Assembly (NCBI RefSeq): GCF_029028005.1
Contig: NZ_JAOTPO010000019.1
Location: 1 to 64,000, forward strand
Direction: 5' to 3'
Source: Alkalihalobacterium chitinilyticum
Lineage (GTDB): Bacteria > Bacillota > Bacilli > Bacillales > Bacillaceae_F
DNA length: 64,000 nt
The notes beneath the pieces are model-generated. The model was not told where the DNA came from. It saw only the letters and a list, made by a program, of their open reading frames with translations, and did no database searches. Position numbers and translations under genes: made by a program. Of this stretch, positions 1 to 7,413 are shown one piece after another; within the stretch, counting starts at the first letter, position 1; every line of letters starts with the position of its first letter.

Positions 1-51
1 ACGAACATATTGTTTCTTTACATCTTCTATTGGCCCCATTCTTCTTTTCAT
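1..51 (-). CDS. 5' end of an unidentified protein, cut by the window edge
   Basis: Seventeen codons are visible, reading leftward from ATG at 51. A strong AAAGGAGGAG ribosome binding site lies at 57-66, seven bases ahead of the start, so this is a real gene start. The peptide begins MKRRMGPIEDVKKQYVR. That is too short to assign a family. It reads in the same direction as pepV, with about 320 bases of repeat-containing DNA between them. Confidence 0.6.
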   Translation of the reverse strand, partial: MKRRMGPIEDVKKQYVR

Positions 52-158
52 TTCGGCTCCTCCTTTAGTTAATTCCATTTTAATATGTAGAGGAGTAGGT
101 GTCCAAATGAGTTAGGGGGCTAAATAGATTTTACTCGAAAACATCACGGATTCTTGCA

Positions 159-235
159 AATAAGGGCTTCTGAGTCCGCTTAAGCCTGTAAAATGCCAAT
201 TTTGACACCAATAAGGGCCTGTGAGTCCGCTTCTT
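159..235 (+). repeat. 51-bp tandem repeat locus A
   Basis: Two copies of the core AATAAGGGCYTSTGAGTCC begin at 159 and 210, exactly 51 bp apart. The first unit is complete and the second runs out after about 25 bases. The core recurs at 25.8-26.0 kb and 59.6-59.8 kb with the same spacing. A mirror-image left arm, present at those loci, is not recognisable here. The stretch 52-369 holds no other gene that I can support. Confidence 0.8.
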
Positions 236-369
236 CATTAGTTAGACGGTGTGTGATCTACGCCAATAAAAGTGCAATGCCCTCAACACGTCTTGAGAAC
301 GCAAGAAAGTTTGGAACGTTATTCATAAACACTTTGAATTTATTACCAAGTTTCAGTACATATAAAAAA

Positions 370-1791
370 CTATTCCTTAGCTAATTCATATATAGCTTGG
401 GCATATATGGCTGTTGCCTTTAATAAATCGTCAATCATGATATACTCGTCTTTTTGATGGGCCACATCTTCACGGCCTGGAAATAGAGGGCCGAATGCAA
501 CTCCAGCTTCCAATGAGCGCGCATATGTACCGCCGCCAATTGAAAGAAGCTCCGCCTTTTCACCTGTTTGTTCCTCATATACTCTAGATAACACTTGAAT
601 CAGCGAGTGCTCTTTATCCACATGATGAGGTGGCGAGTGGTCAAGTACAGTTAACAAAAAATCTTTGTTCTCTGCAAACGATTGAAGAATGTTAATCATC
701 TTTTCACCATCATTCGTAACGGGGTAACGAATATTTAACCCTATACTTCCACCACTTTCTCGTTCATAGGAAAGAAGGCCGCAATTAACGGTTAAATCAC
801 CTGTAATGTCGTCAGTGAAAGCTATTCCTAACTGAGTGCCTCTAGATTTGTTATGTAAATACTCAGCTGTCAATTGAATAAACTGCTTGCCACCACCGCC
901 TTTAACTAAAATTCCATTTAGGAATTCAGCTAAATACAAACCAGCATTTACACCTAATTTAGGCTCCATGCCGTGGGCAGATTTTCCTTTCATATGTAAG
1001 ATCAATTTTTCATTCTCTTCCGTTATATGACCTTCTAAATTATTATTTCTCAAAAATAAGTGGAAGTCCGTTTTCATTCGTAAAATGTCTTCTTGTTTTA
1101 CTTGGATTGTTGCTGTTGCTTGGTCAGGTACCATGTTCATTCTTCTGCCTGATTGAAAACTTACTAATAAAGGCAAAGATTGATCTTCCATACCATTCCA
1201 AGTCGTCTTTAATTGAATATCGCATATTCCCTTTTCGGCATAAATGATTGGGAAATCGGCATCTGGAGCAAAGCCGACGGTTGGCATTTCTTCATGTTTA
1301 AAGTAATGGTCCACACATTGCCACGTACTTTCCTCATCCGTTCCTATTATCATTCTTACTCTTTTAGATAATGGCAAGCCTAGGTCTTTAACGATTTTCA
1401 TGGCATAAAATGCAGCCATTGTCGGCCCTTTATCATCAATCGCACCACGAGCAATGAGTTTCCCGTCAATAATCTCAGCAGCGTAAGGAGGACTAGTCCA
1501 CCCTTCACCTTCTGGTACAACATCGATATGGCATAGTATCCCTACTGATTCTTCCCCATGACCAAACTCTATATATCCTGCATAACCTTCTAAATTTTTT
1601 ACACGAAAATCACATTCTTCACCTATTTTTAATAAAAACTTTAAAGCCTCGTTTATATCCGTACCAAATGGTTGTCCTAATCCTGCACTAAATTCGTCCA
1701 AAACGCTTGGTATCTGTAGGAATTTTTGTGTTTCACTGATTAAATCGGCTTTTCTTTTTTCGACTTCATTCTTCCAATTAATACTTGACAA
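370..1791 (-). CDS. pepV: Dipeptidase PepV (M20 family)
   Basis: This is a cytoplasmic zinc dipeptidase of the PepV/M20 family that cleaves dipeptides, some starting with D-residues. The HID metal motif (His88, Asp90), the bridging-aspartate region GAIDDKG (about 116-122) and the TDEEST catalytic region are visible. The open frame runs back to 1866, but a TTG at 1791 is preferred. It is preceded by AAAGGttGTGA at 7-base spacing, and it gives 473 aa beginning SSINWKNEVEKRK, which fits the family length and N-terminus. In B. subtilis the orthologue (ytjP) also lies beside ytzE. The identity is secure; the start is inferred. Confidence 0.93.
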   Translation of the reverse strand: MSSINWKNEVEKRKADLISETQKFLQIPSVLDEFSAGLGQPFGTDINEALKFLLKIGEECDFRVKNLEGYAGYIEFGHGEESVGILCHIDVVPEGEGWTSPPYAAEIIDGKLIARGAIDDKGPTMAAFYAMKIVKDLGLPLSKRVRMIIGTDEESTWQCVDHYFKHEEMPTVGFAPDADFPIIYAEKGICDIQLKTTWNGMEDQSLPLLVSFQSGRRMNMVPDQATATIQVKQEDILRMKTDFHLFLRNNNLEGHITEENEKLILHMKGKSAHGMEPKLGVNAGLYLAEFLNGILVKGGGGKQFIQLTAEYLHNKSRGTQLGIAFTDDITGDLTVNCGLLSYERESGGSIGLNIRYPVTNDGEKMINILQSFAENKDFLLTVLDHSPPHHVDKEHSLIQVLSRVYEEQTGEKAELLSIGGGTYARSLEAGVAFGPLFPGREDVAHQKDEYIMIDDLLKATAIYAQAIYELAKE

Positions 1792-1888
1792 TTTGTCTTC
1801 ACAACCTTTCATTTTCTTCAAAAACGTATTACGGTACTTTGCTAAATTAAATGAATTATTGTACAATAAGTAACAAGAGGGATTTGAT

Positions 1889-2081
1889 GTGAATTTTAGC
1901 CATATGATGGCTGCGAATGTTAGTCAATTACAACAAACGTTACGTATTAATATACTAACTGTTTAATGGCAACACAAGCAGCTTTTGCAGTGATTAAGAT
2001 TGATCATAATTCATTAAGATTTCAAACAAGACATCAGCCCCTCACCCGATTCTAGGACAAAACATTGGTATAAAAGGCTAA
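1889..2081 (+). pseudogene. Decayed YjfB-like motility-associated small protein
   Basis: A GTG after AGAGGG opens a reading frame encoding NFSHMMAANVSQLQQTL. It stops at 1966. The adjacent frame (1966-2055) reads MATQAAFAVIK, and a third frame ends in KTSAPHPILGQNIGIKG followed by TAA at 2079. Joined, the pieces give a peptide of about 60 residues with the start, middle and HPxLGQNIDIK-like end of the YjfB family as I remember it. Two frame changes are therefore needed. The gene is probably dead, although assembly indels cannot be excluded. The rest of the pepV-ytzE gap holds nothing recognisable. Confidence 0.7.
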
Positions 2082-2197
2082 TGTCCACTCACTGCTCATT
2101 CGACCATGCAGCCATAACTGTAATTGGCACGAATGATCATTACCCCTTTTTAATACAATGGTTGTAAGGACGATCATTTATAACAAGGAGTGGTTTT

Positions 2198-2416
2198 TTG
2201 AAAGCTTCAACTGATCGAATGCTGACTCGTATTAAGTCGATTTACCTCTACATTAAACAAAGGGGGACTGTCACAACGAATGAATTGGTTGAAGAGTTTG
2301 GCATAACTCAAAGAACGATCCAGCGAGACTTGAATGTCTTAGAGTATAATGATTTAGTACTTAGTCCTAGCCGTGGAAAATGGACAGTAAACAAGAAGAA
2401 AACGAAAGTATCTTAG
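2198..2416 (+). CDS. ytzE: DeoR-type HTH regulator YtzE
   Basis: This 72-residue protein is essentially a single DeoR-type winged helix-turn-helix. The pattern TNELVEEFGITQRTIQRDL holds the recognition helix at about residues 27-45. It lacks the C-terminal sugar-phosphate sensing domain of full DeoR proteins, as B. subtilis YtzE does. The TTG start at 2198 is preceded by AAGGAGTGG. The gene is divergent from pepV and convergent with rsuA, sharing a terminator with it. Targets are unknown. Confidence 0.85.
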   Translation: MKASTDRMLTRIKSIYLYIKQRGTVTTNELVEEFGITQRTIQRDLNVLEYNDLVLSPSRGKWTVNKKKTKVS

Positions 2417-2429
2417 ATCCTTTGAATAA

Positions 2430-2457
2430 GAAAACAGCCACTGAAGTGGCTGTTTTC
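2430..2457. terminator. Bidirectional terminator between ytzE and rsuA
   Basis: A perfect 12-bp stem, GAAAACAGCCAC/GTGGCTGTTTTC, with a TGAA loop lies between the two convergent genes. The A/T-rich edges supply T tracts on both strands. Confidence 0.9.
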
Positions 2458-2458
2458 T

Positions 2459-3172
2459 TCATTTTGAATTCCTTAATATCTCGATTTCCTCTTCTGTCAT
2501 CTCTCGGTATTCCCCAAGACGGAGATTAGAATCTAGATCTAGTGGACCGATTGAGATGCGCTTTAGCTCTAATACTTTTTTTCCAACCGCTTGAAACATG
2601 CGTTTTACTTGATGAAATTTTCCTTCAGTGATGGTTAATTCAATTTCAGAAATCGGACCTGCTTCACGGATTACGAGATGGCCAGGCTTCGTAACATAGC
2701 CATCATCTAATTCAACCCCTTCTTTAAACTTCTGCACGTCTTCTTCTGTCACTTCTCCTCTTACCGTCGCTGCATAGGTTTTATCGACGTGTTTTTTAGG
2801 AGACATCAATTCATGTGATAACTTTCCATCGTTCGTTAATATGAGAAAACCTTCCGTATCTTTATCGAGCCTGCCAACAGGAAAGGGTTCATACACCGCA
2901 TGTTCAAAGGCGAGTAAATCAATGACGGTCTCGTGTTGGTTGTCCTCAGTAGCTGAAATAACTCCTTTAGGCTTATTAAGCATCAAGTAGATATACGGCT
3001 TATACTCGACCGGTTCACCGTGAACTGTAACCGACTGCTCATCGGGTTTTACGTGGTACTTACCGTCCTTAACCGGTTCACCATCAACATGGACAACGCC
3101 CGTTTTCAATAACTTTTTCACTTCTTTTCTTGTACCAAAACCAACATTAGCGAGTAATTTATCAATCCTCAT
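2459..3172 (-). CDS. rsuA: 16S rRNA pseudouridine synthase (RsuA type)
   Basis: The product is a 237-aa pseudouridine synthase of the RsuA/RluB group, expected to modify U516 of 16S rRNA. An N-terminal S4 RNA-binding domain (about 1-60, MRIDKLLANVGFGTRKEVKKL) precedes the catalytic domain, where VGRLDKDTEGFLILTNDG carries the catalytic aspartate. The ATG at 3172 is chosen over an upstream GTG at 3187 because GAGGGG lies 6-8 bases before it and the S4 domain begins there. The start overlaps the end of the upstream gene by 11 bases, which suggests co-transcription. It corresponds to B. subtilis ytzG. Confidence 0.92.
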   Translation of the reverse strand: MRIDKLLANVGFGTRKEVKKLLKTGVVHVDGEPVKDGKYHVKPDEQSVTVHGEPVEYKPYIYLMLNKPKGVISATEDNQHETVIDLLAFEHAVYEPFPVGRLDKDTEGFLILTNDGKLSHELMSPKKHVDKTYAATVRGEVTEEDVQKFKEGVELDDGYVTKPGHLVIREAGPISEIELTITEGKFHQVKRMFQAVGKKVLELKRISIGPLDLDSNLRLGEYREMTEEEIEILRNSK

Positions 3173-3848
3173 CTTCTGACCCCTCACTTTGTTTTTCTAT
3201 ATCTTTTAGGAGGTTTCGTCCAAACCCTCCTAGCTGTTGATGACAATAACTTTTTATCACGCCTCTAACCGTTACTTCAAGTGAATGGTCGATCCACTGC
3301 TCTTCAAAACTCTTTTTATGTAGTTCTTTTTTTAATGAAACTGCTAGTTCAAGCGCAGCTTTAGTGGCATGTTGATTAATAAGGAGCACGTCTTCTTCTT
3401 CTCCAGATTGCACTTTCATGTCTTTTGCAAAAAAAGATTTGAGCCACTTAGCTTCCTGCTCAAAAGATTCTGGTACAATGAGTAATCCTTGTTTTTCTGT
3501 TACCATCTGATCCGCTTGACCTACACATTTGCACGGTACGACTTTGCTGCCTTTCATATATGAGATGACTTCTTGCTCCATAATTGCAGTCGCCATATGA
3601 AAGATAATGGCTTCTTTATGTAAGTATTGACCATATTGAGTTAAAAAATCGTTGTAGGCTGAACCAGGTAATGCTAAAAAAATATGACTAGCCTTTGAAA
3701 ACATATCTGTACCTGCATACTGAACTTTAAATTGATTGTAATAATCCTCATCTCGACGGTTTTTATGAAACACATAAATGGTTTCTTCACTTTTTATAAA
3801 GGGTAAAAGTGACTGCGTCAATCGACCAAATCCAATAAATAAGATCAT
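3162..3848 (-). CDS. ProC-like NAD(P)-binding protein
   Basis: This 228-aa protein begins MILFIGFGRLTQSLLP, a dinucleotide-binding Rossmann start. Overall it resembles the pyrroline-5-carboxylate reductase superfamily: an N-terminal coenzyme domain followed by a helical part with an ALELAVSLKKEL-like segment. The ATG at 3848 follows AAGGGGGCGG at good spacing. It overlaps rsuA and is probably co-transcribed with it. The normal GxGxxG is changed to GFGRLT, so cofactor use and substrate are uncertain. Proline synthesis is unlikely given the weak conservation. Confidence 0.6.
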   Translation of the reverse strand: MILFIGFGRLTQSLLPFIKSEETIYVFHKNRRDEDYYNQFKVQYAGTDMFSKASHIFLALPGSAYNDFLTQYGQYLHKEAIIFHMATAIMEQEVISYMKGSKVVPCKCVGQADQMVTEKQGLLIVPESFEQEAKWLKSFFAKDMKVQSGEEEDVLLINQHATKAALELAVSLKKELHKKSFEEQWIDHSLEVTVRGVIKSYCHQQLGGFGRNLLKDIEKQSEGSEDED

Positions 3849-3919
3849 GTGATCCGCCCCCTTCAATGGCAATTGAATGTCGCCTGAACTTCAAAACTTG
3901 TTTTAAATTCTTCCATTTC

Positions 3920-4072
3920 CATTTTAAGGAGTTATATTGCCCTAAATCCCCTTTTAGATCCATTTATTTCCACTATAAGGAATTTTATTGTTCTAAATTT
4001 CTTTTTAGATCCGCTCATTTCCACTATAAGGAAATCCATTGATCTATATCTTCTTTTAGGCCCTCTCGCAAA
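3920..4072. repeat. 51-bp tandem repeat locus B (three units)
   Basis: Three imperfect direct units begin at 3920, 3971 and 4022, each exactly 51 bp. Shared segments include CACTATAAGGAA and CTTTTTAGATCC. Units 2 and 3 are closest and unit 1 is more diverged. There is no coding potential. The period equals that of the AATAAGGG family, and the complement carries a similar AATAA..CCT..AGTG pattern, so the two may be related. Confidence 0.8.
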
Positions 4073-4087
4073 GAAACTAAATAAAAT

Positions 4088-4170
4088 AAAACACCCACAC
4101 CTGATGGAAGAGCTTTAGTGCTAATGTACATTACATTACACTATACCTCATCCATACAATAGTGCGGGCA
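4088..4170 (-). terminator. Terminator of the SEDS operon
   Basis: Reading leftward, a long imperfect hairpin (GCCCGCAC paired with GTGTGGGT, plus an inner TAGTG/CACTA region) is followed by a TTTTATTTTATTT tract. It lies just after the stop codon at 4177. Confidence 0.7.
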
Positions 4171-4176
4171 TCTCTT

Positions 4177-5355
4177 TTACAATTCTTCGGTTTGGAACAT
4201 ATAATGCCTTGTTCTCATATTGACATTCAAAACGATCCCAAGAGCCAGCATATTGGTCATCAGGGCACTACCGCCATAACTGATAAAAGGTAAAGCAAGA
4301 CCTGTGATAGGCATTAGACCAATCGTCATAGCGATATTTTGGAAAATTTGAAACACTAGTAAGCCAACAATACCTGAGACTAAATACGTTCCAAATAAGT
4401 TATTACAACTAAAAGCAATAACAATCATTCGGTAAAACATTAAGAAATAAATAACGATTAAAATGGTCGCCCCGAGAAAGCCGAACTCTTCTCCGATTAC
4501 TGTAAAAATAAAGTCCGTATGAAGCTCCGGAACACGTGCAGGTTCACTTTGTGATTGGACCCCTTGCATAAATCCACTTCCATATAGTCCTCCTGCACCA
4601 ATTCCTTTTAAAGCCTCAACCAACTGATATCCGTAACTACCTGCATTTTCATTCGGATACAGCCAACCATAGATCCGTTCCATCTGGTGGTTCTTAATAA
4701 TTTTATTAAATATCGCAAAATAATTGTTGTGTAACCAAACTAAGAAACCAATCCCGCTAATGACACTAACTACTAGTAAGGATAACATTCTCCATCCGAC
4801 ACCAGACATTAAAATCATAGTGGCCATAATACTTCCGATAACTAAAGCCGTCCCTAAATCAGGTTGTTTTAAAATAAGGAAAAAAGGCGGCAAACCTACT
4901 GCAACCACTTTCGCAACAACGATACAATCTGATTTAAAACTTTTTTCACGACCATCTTTTGTGATCTTATACAATAAATGAGCTAGTGCAATAACAACAA
5001 AGACTTTTACAAATTCTGACGGTTGAAATCGTTGGCCAGCAATTTGGATCCAACGTTGGGAGCCATTAAAGACAACTCCAAAAAATTCAACCCACAACAG
5101 TAGTAATATTCCGAGAATATATAAAGGAATTGAAAAATTCTTAAACATATCATAATCAAGAACCATTGCAGCAACCATTAAAAAGAGCCCTGGTACTATC
5201 CAAATCACTTGCCTTTTAACGAATTGCATGGGATCAGCGGTATACTGTCCACCCGATCCGCTATAGATTGCCATTAAACTGATACACATTAACAAAAAGA
5301 ACAAAAACAGTAACGTATAATCAATCTGCTGTAAACCCGATTTACGTTCTTCCAT
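4177..5355 (-). CDS. rodA: SEDS peptidoglycan glycosyltransferase, RodA type
   Basis: This is a polytopic membrane protein of 392 aa from the FtsW/RodA/SpoVE family, which polymerises lipid II during wall synthesis with a partner class B PBP. About ten hydrophobic segments are visible. The family signatures GSQRWIQIAGQRFQPSEFVK and the GLPITGLALPFISYGGSAL-like end are present. The essential SEDS aspartate lies in the ELHTDFIF motif (about Asp281). The ATG at 5355 follows TGGAGG at 5-base spacing; the earlier ATG lacks a site. It lies 27 bp downstream of a second SEDS gene. RodA is the closer match, but SpoVE-like roles cannot be excluded. Confidence 0.85.
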   Translation of the reverse strand: MEERKSGLQQIDYTLLFLFFLLMCISLMAIYSGSGGQYTADPMQFVKRQVIWIVPGLFLMVAAMVLDYDMFKNFSIPLYILGILLLLWVEFFGVVFNGSQRWIQIAGQRFQPSEFVKVFVVIALAHLLYKITKDGREKSFKSDCIVVAKVVAVGLPPFFLILKQPDLGTALVIGSIMATMILMSGVGWRMLSLLVVSVISGIGFLVWLHNNYFAIFNKIIKNHQMERIYGWLYPNENAGSYGYQLVEALKGIGAGGLYGSGFMQGVQSQSEPARVPELHTDFIFTVIGEEFGFLGATILIVIYFLMFYRMIVIAFSCNNLFGTYLVSGIVGLLVFQIFQNIAMTIGLMPITGLALPFISYGGSALMTNMLALGIVLNVNMRTRHYMFQTEEL

Positions 5356-5382
5356 AATTTCCTCCATCTATATAAAAACGAG

Positions 5383-6522
5383 CTATGCCCCTATGCGTTC
5401 ATCACTTTCTTCAGCTAGCCGTCGTTGTTGTCGATTTTGTCTTGCAATATTAGCTAGAACAGCTATCGAAATCATCGATACAAGCAATGAAGATCCTCCA
5501 TTACTAATAAACGGTAATGGGATACCGGTGATCGGTAATAATCCTGAAACTGCTCCAACGTTAAAAACAATTTGAATACCAATTTGAAAGACAATTCCAA
5601 ACGCTAATAGACTGCCAAACGGATTTTTGCAACGAATTCCAACCATTATCCCTTTAAAGAAAATAATCGTGTAACAAGCAAAAACAAAGGCTATACCTAG
5701 TAACCCAAGCTCTTCTGAAATAATCGCTAATATAAAATCAGTCTGTGGTTCAGGAAGGTACATTAACTTTTGAACACTCTGACCAAGACCGGCACCAGTA
5801 AGACCTCCGTGAGCAATCGCGATATACGACTGTAAAATCTGATAACCATCACCTGAGGCATCTGCAAATGGATCCAGATAAGACATAATCCGCTTCATCC
5901 GATAAGGGGCTGCGAAAACGGCAATAACAAACACTGCAAAGCCTGACATCGCTAATAAGATAAGATGCTTGATCTTTGCTCCTGATAAAAATACGATTAA
6001 TATCGTGACCATGAGGATTGATGTTGCCGTTCCTAGGTCAGGTTGTCTAACAATTAAAGCTAATACGATTGTTACAACAATTAAAGGCGGCATAACTCCT
6101 TTAATAAACTGATCTATATAAGCTTGTTTTTTACTATATACAGATGCTAAATACATAATCATTCCCAACTTCACAAACTCTGATGGTTGAATTTGAAACG
6201 ATCCTATTCTTAACCAGCGTTGAGCGCCGAGAACTTCATGCCCAAAAAGCAAGACTGCAGTAAGTATGATGATCGACCCTAGTATAATTACTGCTGATAG
6301 CTTCCGATAGAGTTGAAAAGGCACATGCATGACAATAAAAAACATAAAGATCCCTATAAAAAACCACATCGTCTGTCGCTTAATGAAAAAATTAAAATCC
6401 CCAGTTTGATAGAGAGCCCAAACATAACTTGAGCTAAATACCATAATCAACCCAAATATTGATAACAATGCAGTAACGACAATGAGCAGCCAGTCATTGT
6501 CTTTTGAAATTGAATATTTCAT
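5383..6522 (-). CDS. ftsW: SEDS peptidoglycan glycosyltransferase, FtsW type
   Basis: This 379-aa membrane protein belongs to the FtsW/RodA/SpoVE family and is expected to polymerise lipid II at the septum or in spore cortex. Conserved features include GAQRWLRIGSFQIQPSEFVK, the catalytic aspartate in EPQTDFIL (Asp262) and the LLPITGIPLPFISNGGSS loop. The C-terminal cytoplasmic tail is basic and acidic (RQNRQQRRLAEESDERIGA). It is first in a two-gene operon with the RodA-type gene. The FtsW/SpoVE distinction rests on similarity only. Two SEDS genes side by side at this position differ from B. subtilis, where rodA, ftsW and spoVE are scattered. Confidence 0.82.
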   Translation of the reverse strand: MKYSISKDNDWLLIVVTALLSIFGLIMVFSSSYVWALYQTGDFNFFIKRQTMWFFIGIFMFFIVMHVPFQLYRKLSAVIILGSIIILTAVLLFGHEVLGAQRWLRIGSFQIQPSEFVKLGMIMYLASVYSKKQAYIDQFIKGVMPPLIVVTIVLALIVRQPDLGTATSILMVTILIVFLSGAKIKHLILLAMSGFAVFVIAVFAAPYRMKRIMSYLDPFADASGDGYQILQSYIAIAHGGLTGAGLGQSVQKLMYLPEPQTDFILAIISEELGLLGIAFVFACYTIIFFKGIMVGIRCKNPFGSLLAFGIVFQIGIQIVFNVGAVSGLLPITGIPLPFISNGGSSLLVSMISIAVLANIARQNRQQRRLAEESDERIGA

Positions 6523-6733
6523 GGCCCCTCCAAAGTTTATGTCGTCAAAAGGCTCACAAACGTAGTAATTGAAATTCGATTACTTTTTATGCTTGTACAA
6601 TTATATCAAACCGTGAAAATAAGAGAAAGAGACTTTTGCTGGCACTTATTGTAGAAAAATAAGTAATAATGAGGATTTAATCAAGAATTATAGAAAAATA
6701 GGCAGTTGCCTCATTCCATTCGCCCGCTTTTTA

Positions 6734-6742
6734 CATAAGCTA
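6734..6742 (+). promoter_or_regulatory. Possible mother-cell sigma factor -10 element
   Basis: CATAAGCTA matches the CATANNNTA -10 consensus of SigK/SigE promoters and lies about 40 bases before a coat-like gene. No good -35 was found, so this is weak. Confidence 0.3.
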
Positions 6743-6782
6743 AAACTGTAATGTACGAATACCCAATTAAGGAGAGAGATCA

Positions 6783-7148
6783 TTGAATTATAATTACTAT
6801 CAACAACAACAACCTTATGTGATGGATGAAAGCCAACTTCAGCAGCAGCCTATGATGCAAGGCGAAAACCAATTCCAGCAGCAGTCTTATGTGCAACAGG
6901 ACGAAAGACAACAGCCTCAATTTTTCCCATCTCCTGGAGCACCTGGCTTACCTGGTCCCGGATTTCCTGGCACTGGTTTTCCCGGCACTGGCTTCCCTGG
7001 CCATACACCGCCACGAGATATTGAACGGCGCTTAGCAAGACTAGAGCGTACTGTTGAACAAAATACGGAGAGAATTAACCGCTTAAACCGTCGTCTTCGC
7101 AGAGTAGAGCGCCAACTAGGCTTTGGAGGATTCGCTGACGGATTTTAA
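6783..7148 (+). CDS. Gln-rich, collagen-like coat-type protein
   Basis: This 121-aa protein has three parts. The N-terminal half is glutamine- and tyrosine-rich (NYNYYQQQQPYVMDE and similar). A Pro/Gly segment at about 50-74 contains repeated GFPGTG units. The C-terminal part is a basic coiled-coil (IERRLARLERTVEQNTERIN and onward). The TTG start follows AAGGAGAG. No enzyme motif or signal peptide is seen. The composition suggests a structural spore-surface protein, but that is inference. The gene diverges from the SEDS operon and ends at a good terminator. Confidence 0.7.
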   Translation: MNYNYYQQQQPYVMDESQLQQQPMMQGENQFQQQSYVQQDERQQPQFFPSPGAPGLPGPGFPGTGFPGTGFPGHTPPRDIERRLARLERTVEQNTERINRLNRRLRRVERQLGFGGFADGF

Positions 7149-7185
7149 GAAAAAAGCAGTTTATTAATTGCTTAACAAACGAGAT

Positions 7186-7215
7186 AATGCTAGGGTTCGC
7201 GTTTGCCCTAGCATT
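7186..7215 (+). terminator. Terminator of the coat-like gene
   Basis: AATGCTAGGG pairs with CCCTAGCATT around a 10-base loop, followed by a T-rich stretch. Confidence 0.85.
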
Positions 7216-7290
7216 TAAATTTTAATCTGGTGTATTTACGTTTGTCGTAGAGTGATCGTTGAAAGGAAGATTAAAAGTGCAGTAACAGCT

Positions 7291-7394
7291 CTCGGGTGCT
7301 ATTCATTCACTTTATTGACCGCTTTCTCCTTCTGACACTGATCTCGGGCGCTATTCACATGCTTTGGTGACCGCTTTCCCCTTCTGACACTATT
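7291..7394. repeat. 52-bp tandem repeat locus C
   Basis: Two direct units, 7291-7342 and 7343-7394, differ at about ten of 52 positions. A degenerate third part follows to about 7415. Shared segments are CTCGGG, GCTATTCA and GACCGCTTTC. On the complement each unit starts AATAGCRCCCGAGA, resembling one copy of the AATAAGGG family (AATAGCGTCCTCTCAGTG at 25973). No gene is present in 7149-7413. Confidence 0.75.
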
Positions 7395-7413
7395 CAACGA
7401 CCTGATCGCTCTC

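Noticed and set aside
193-384. 63-codon plus-strand frame at the left end
   Set aside because: It runs through the 51-bp repeat units and into the end of pepV, with no ribosome binding site or family resemblance.
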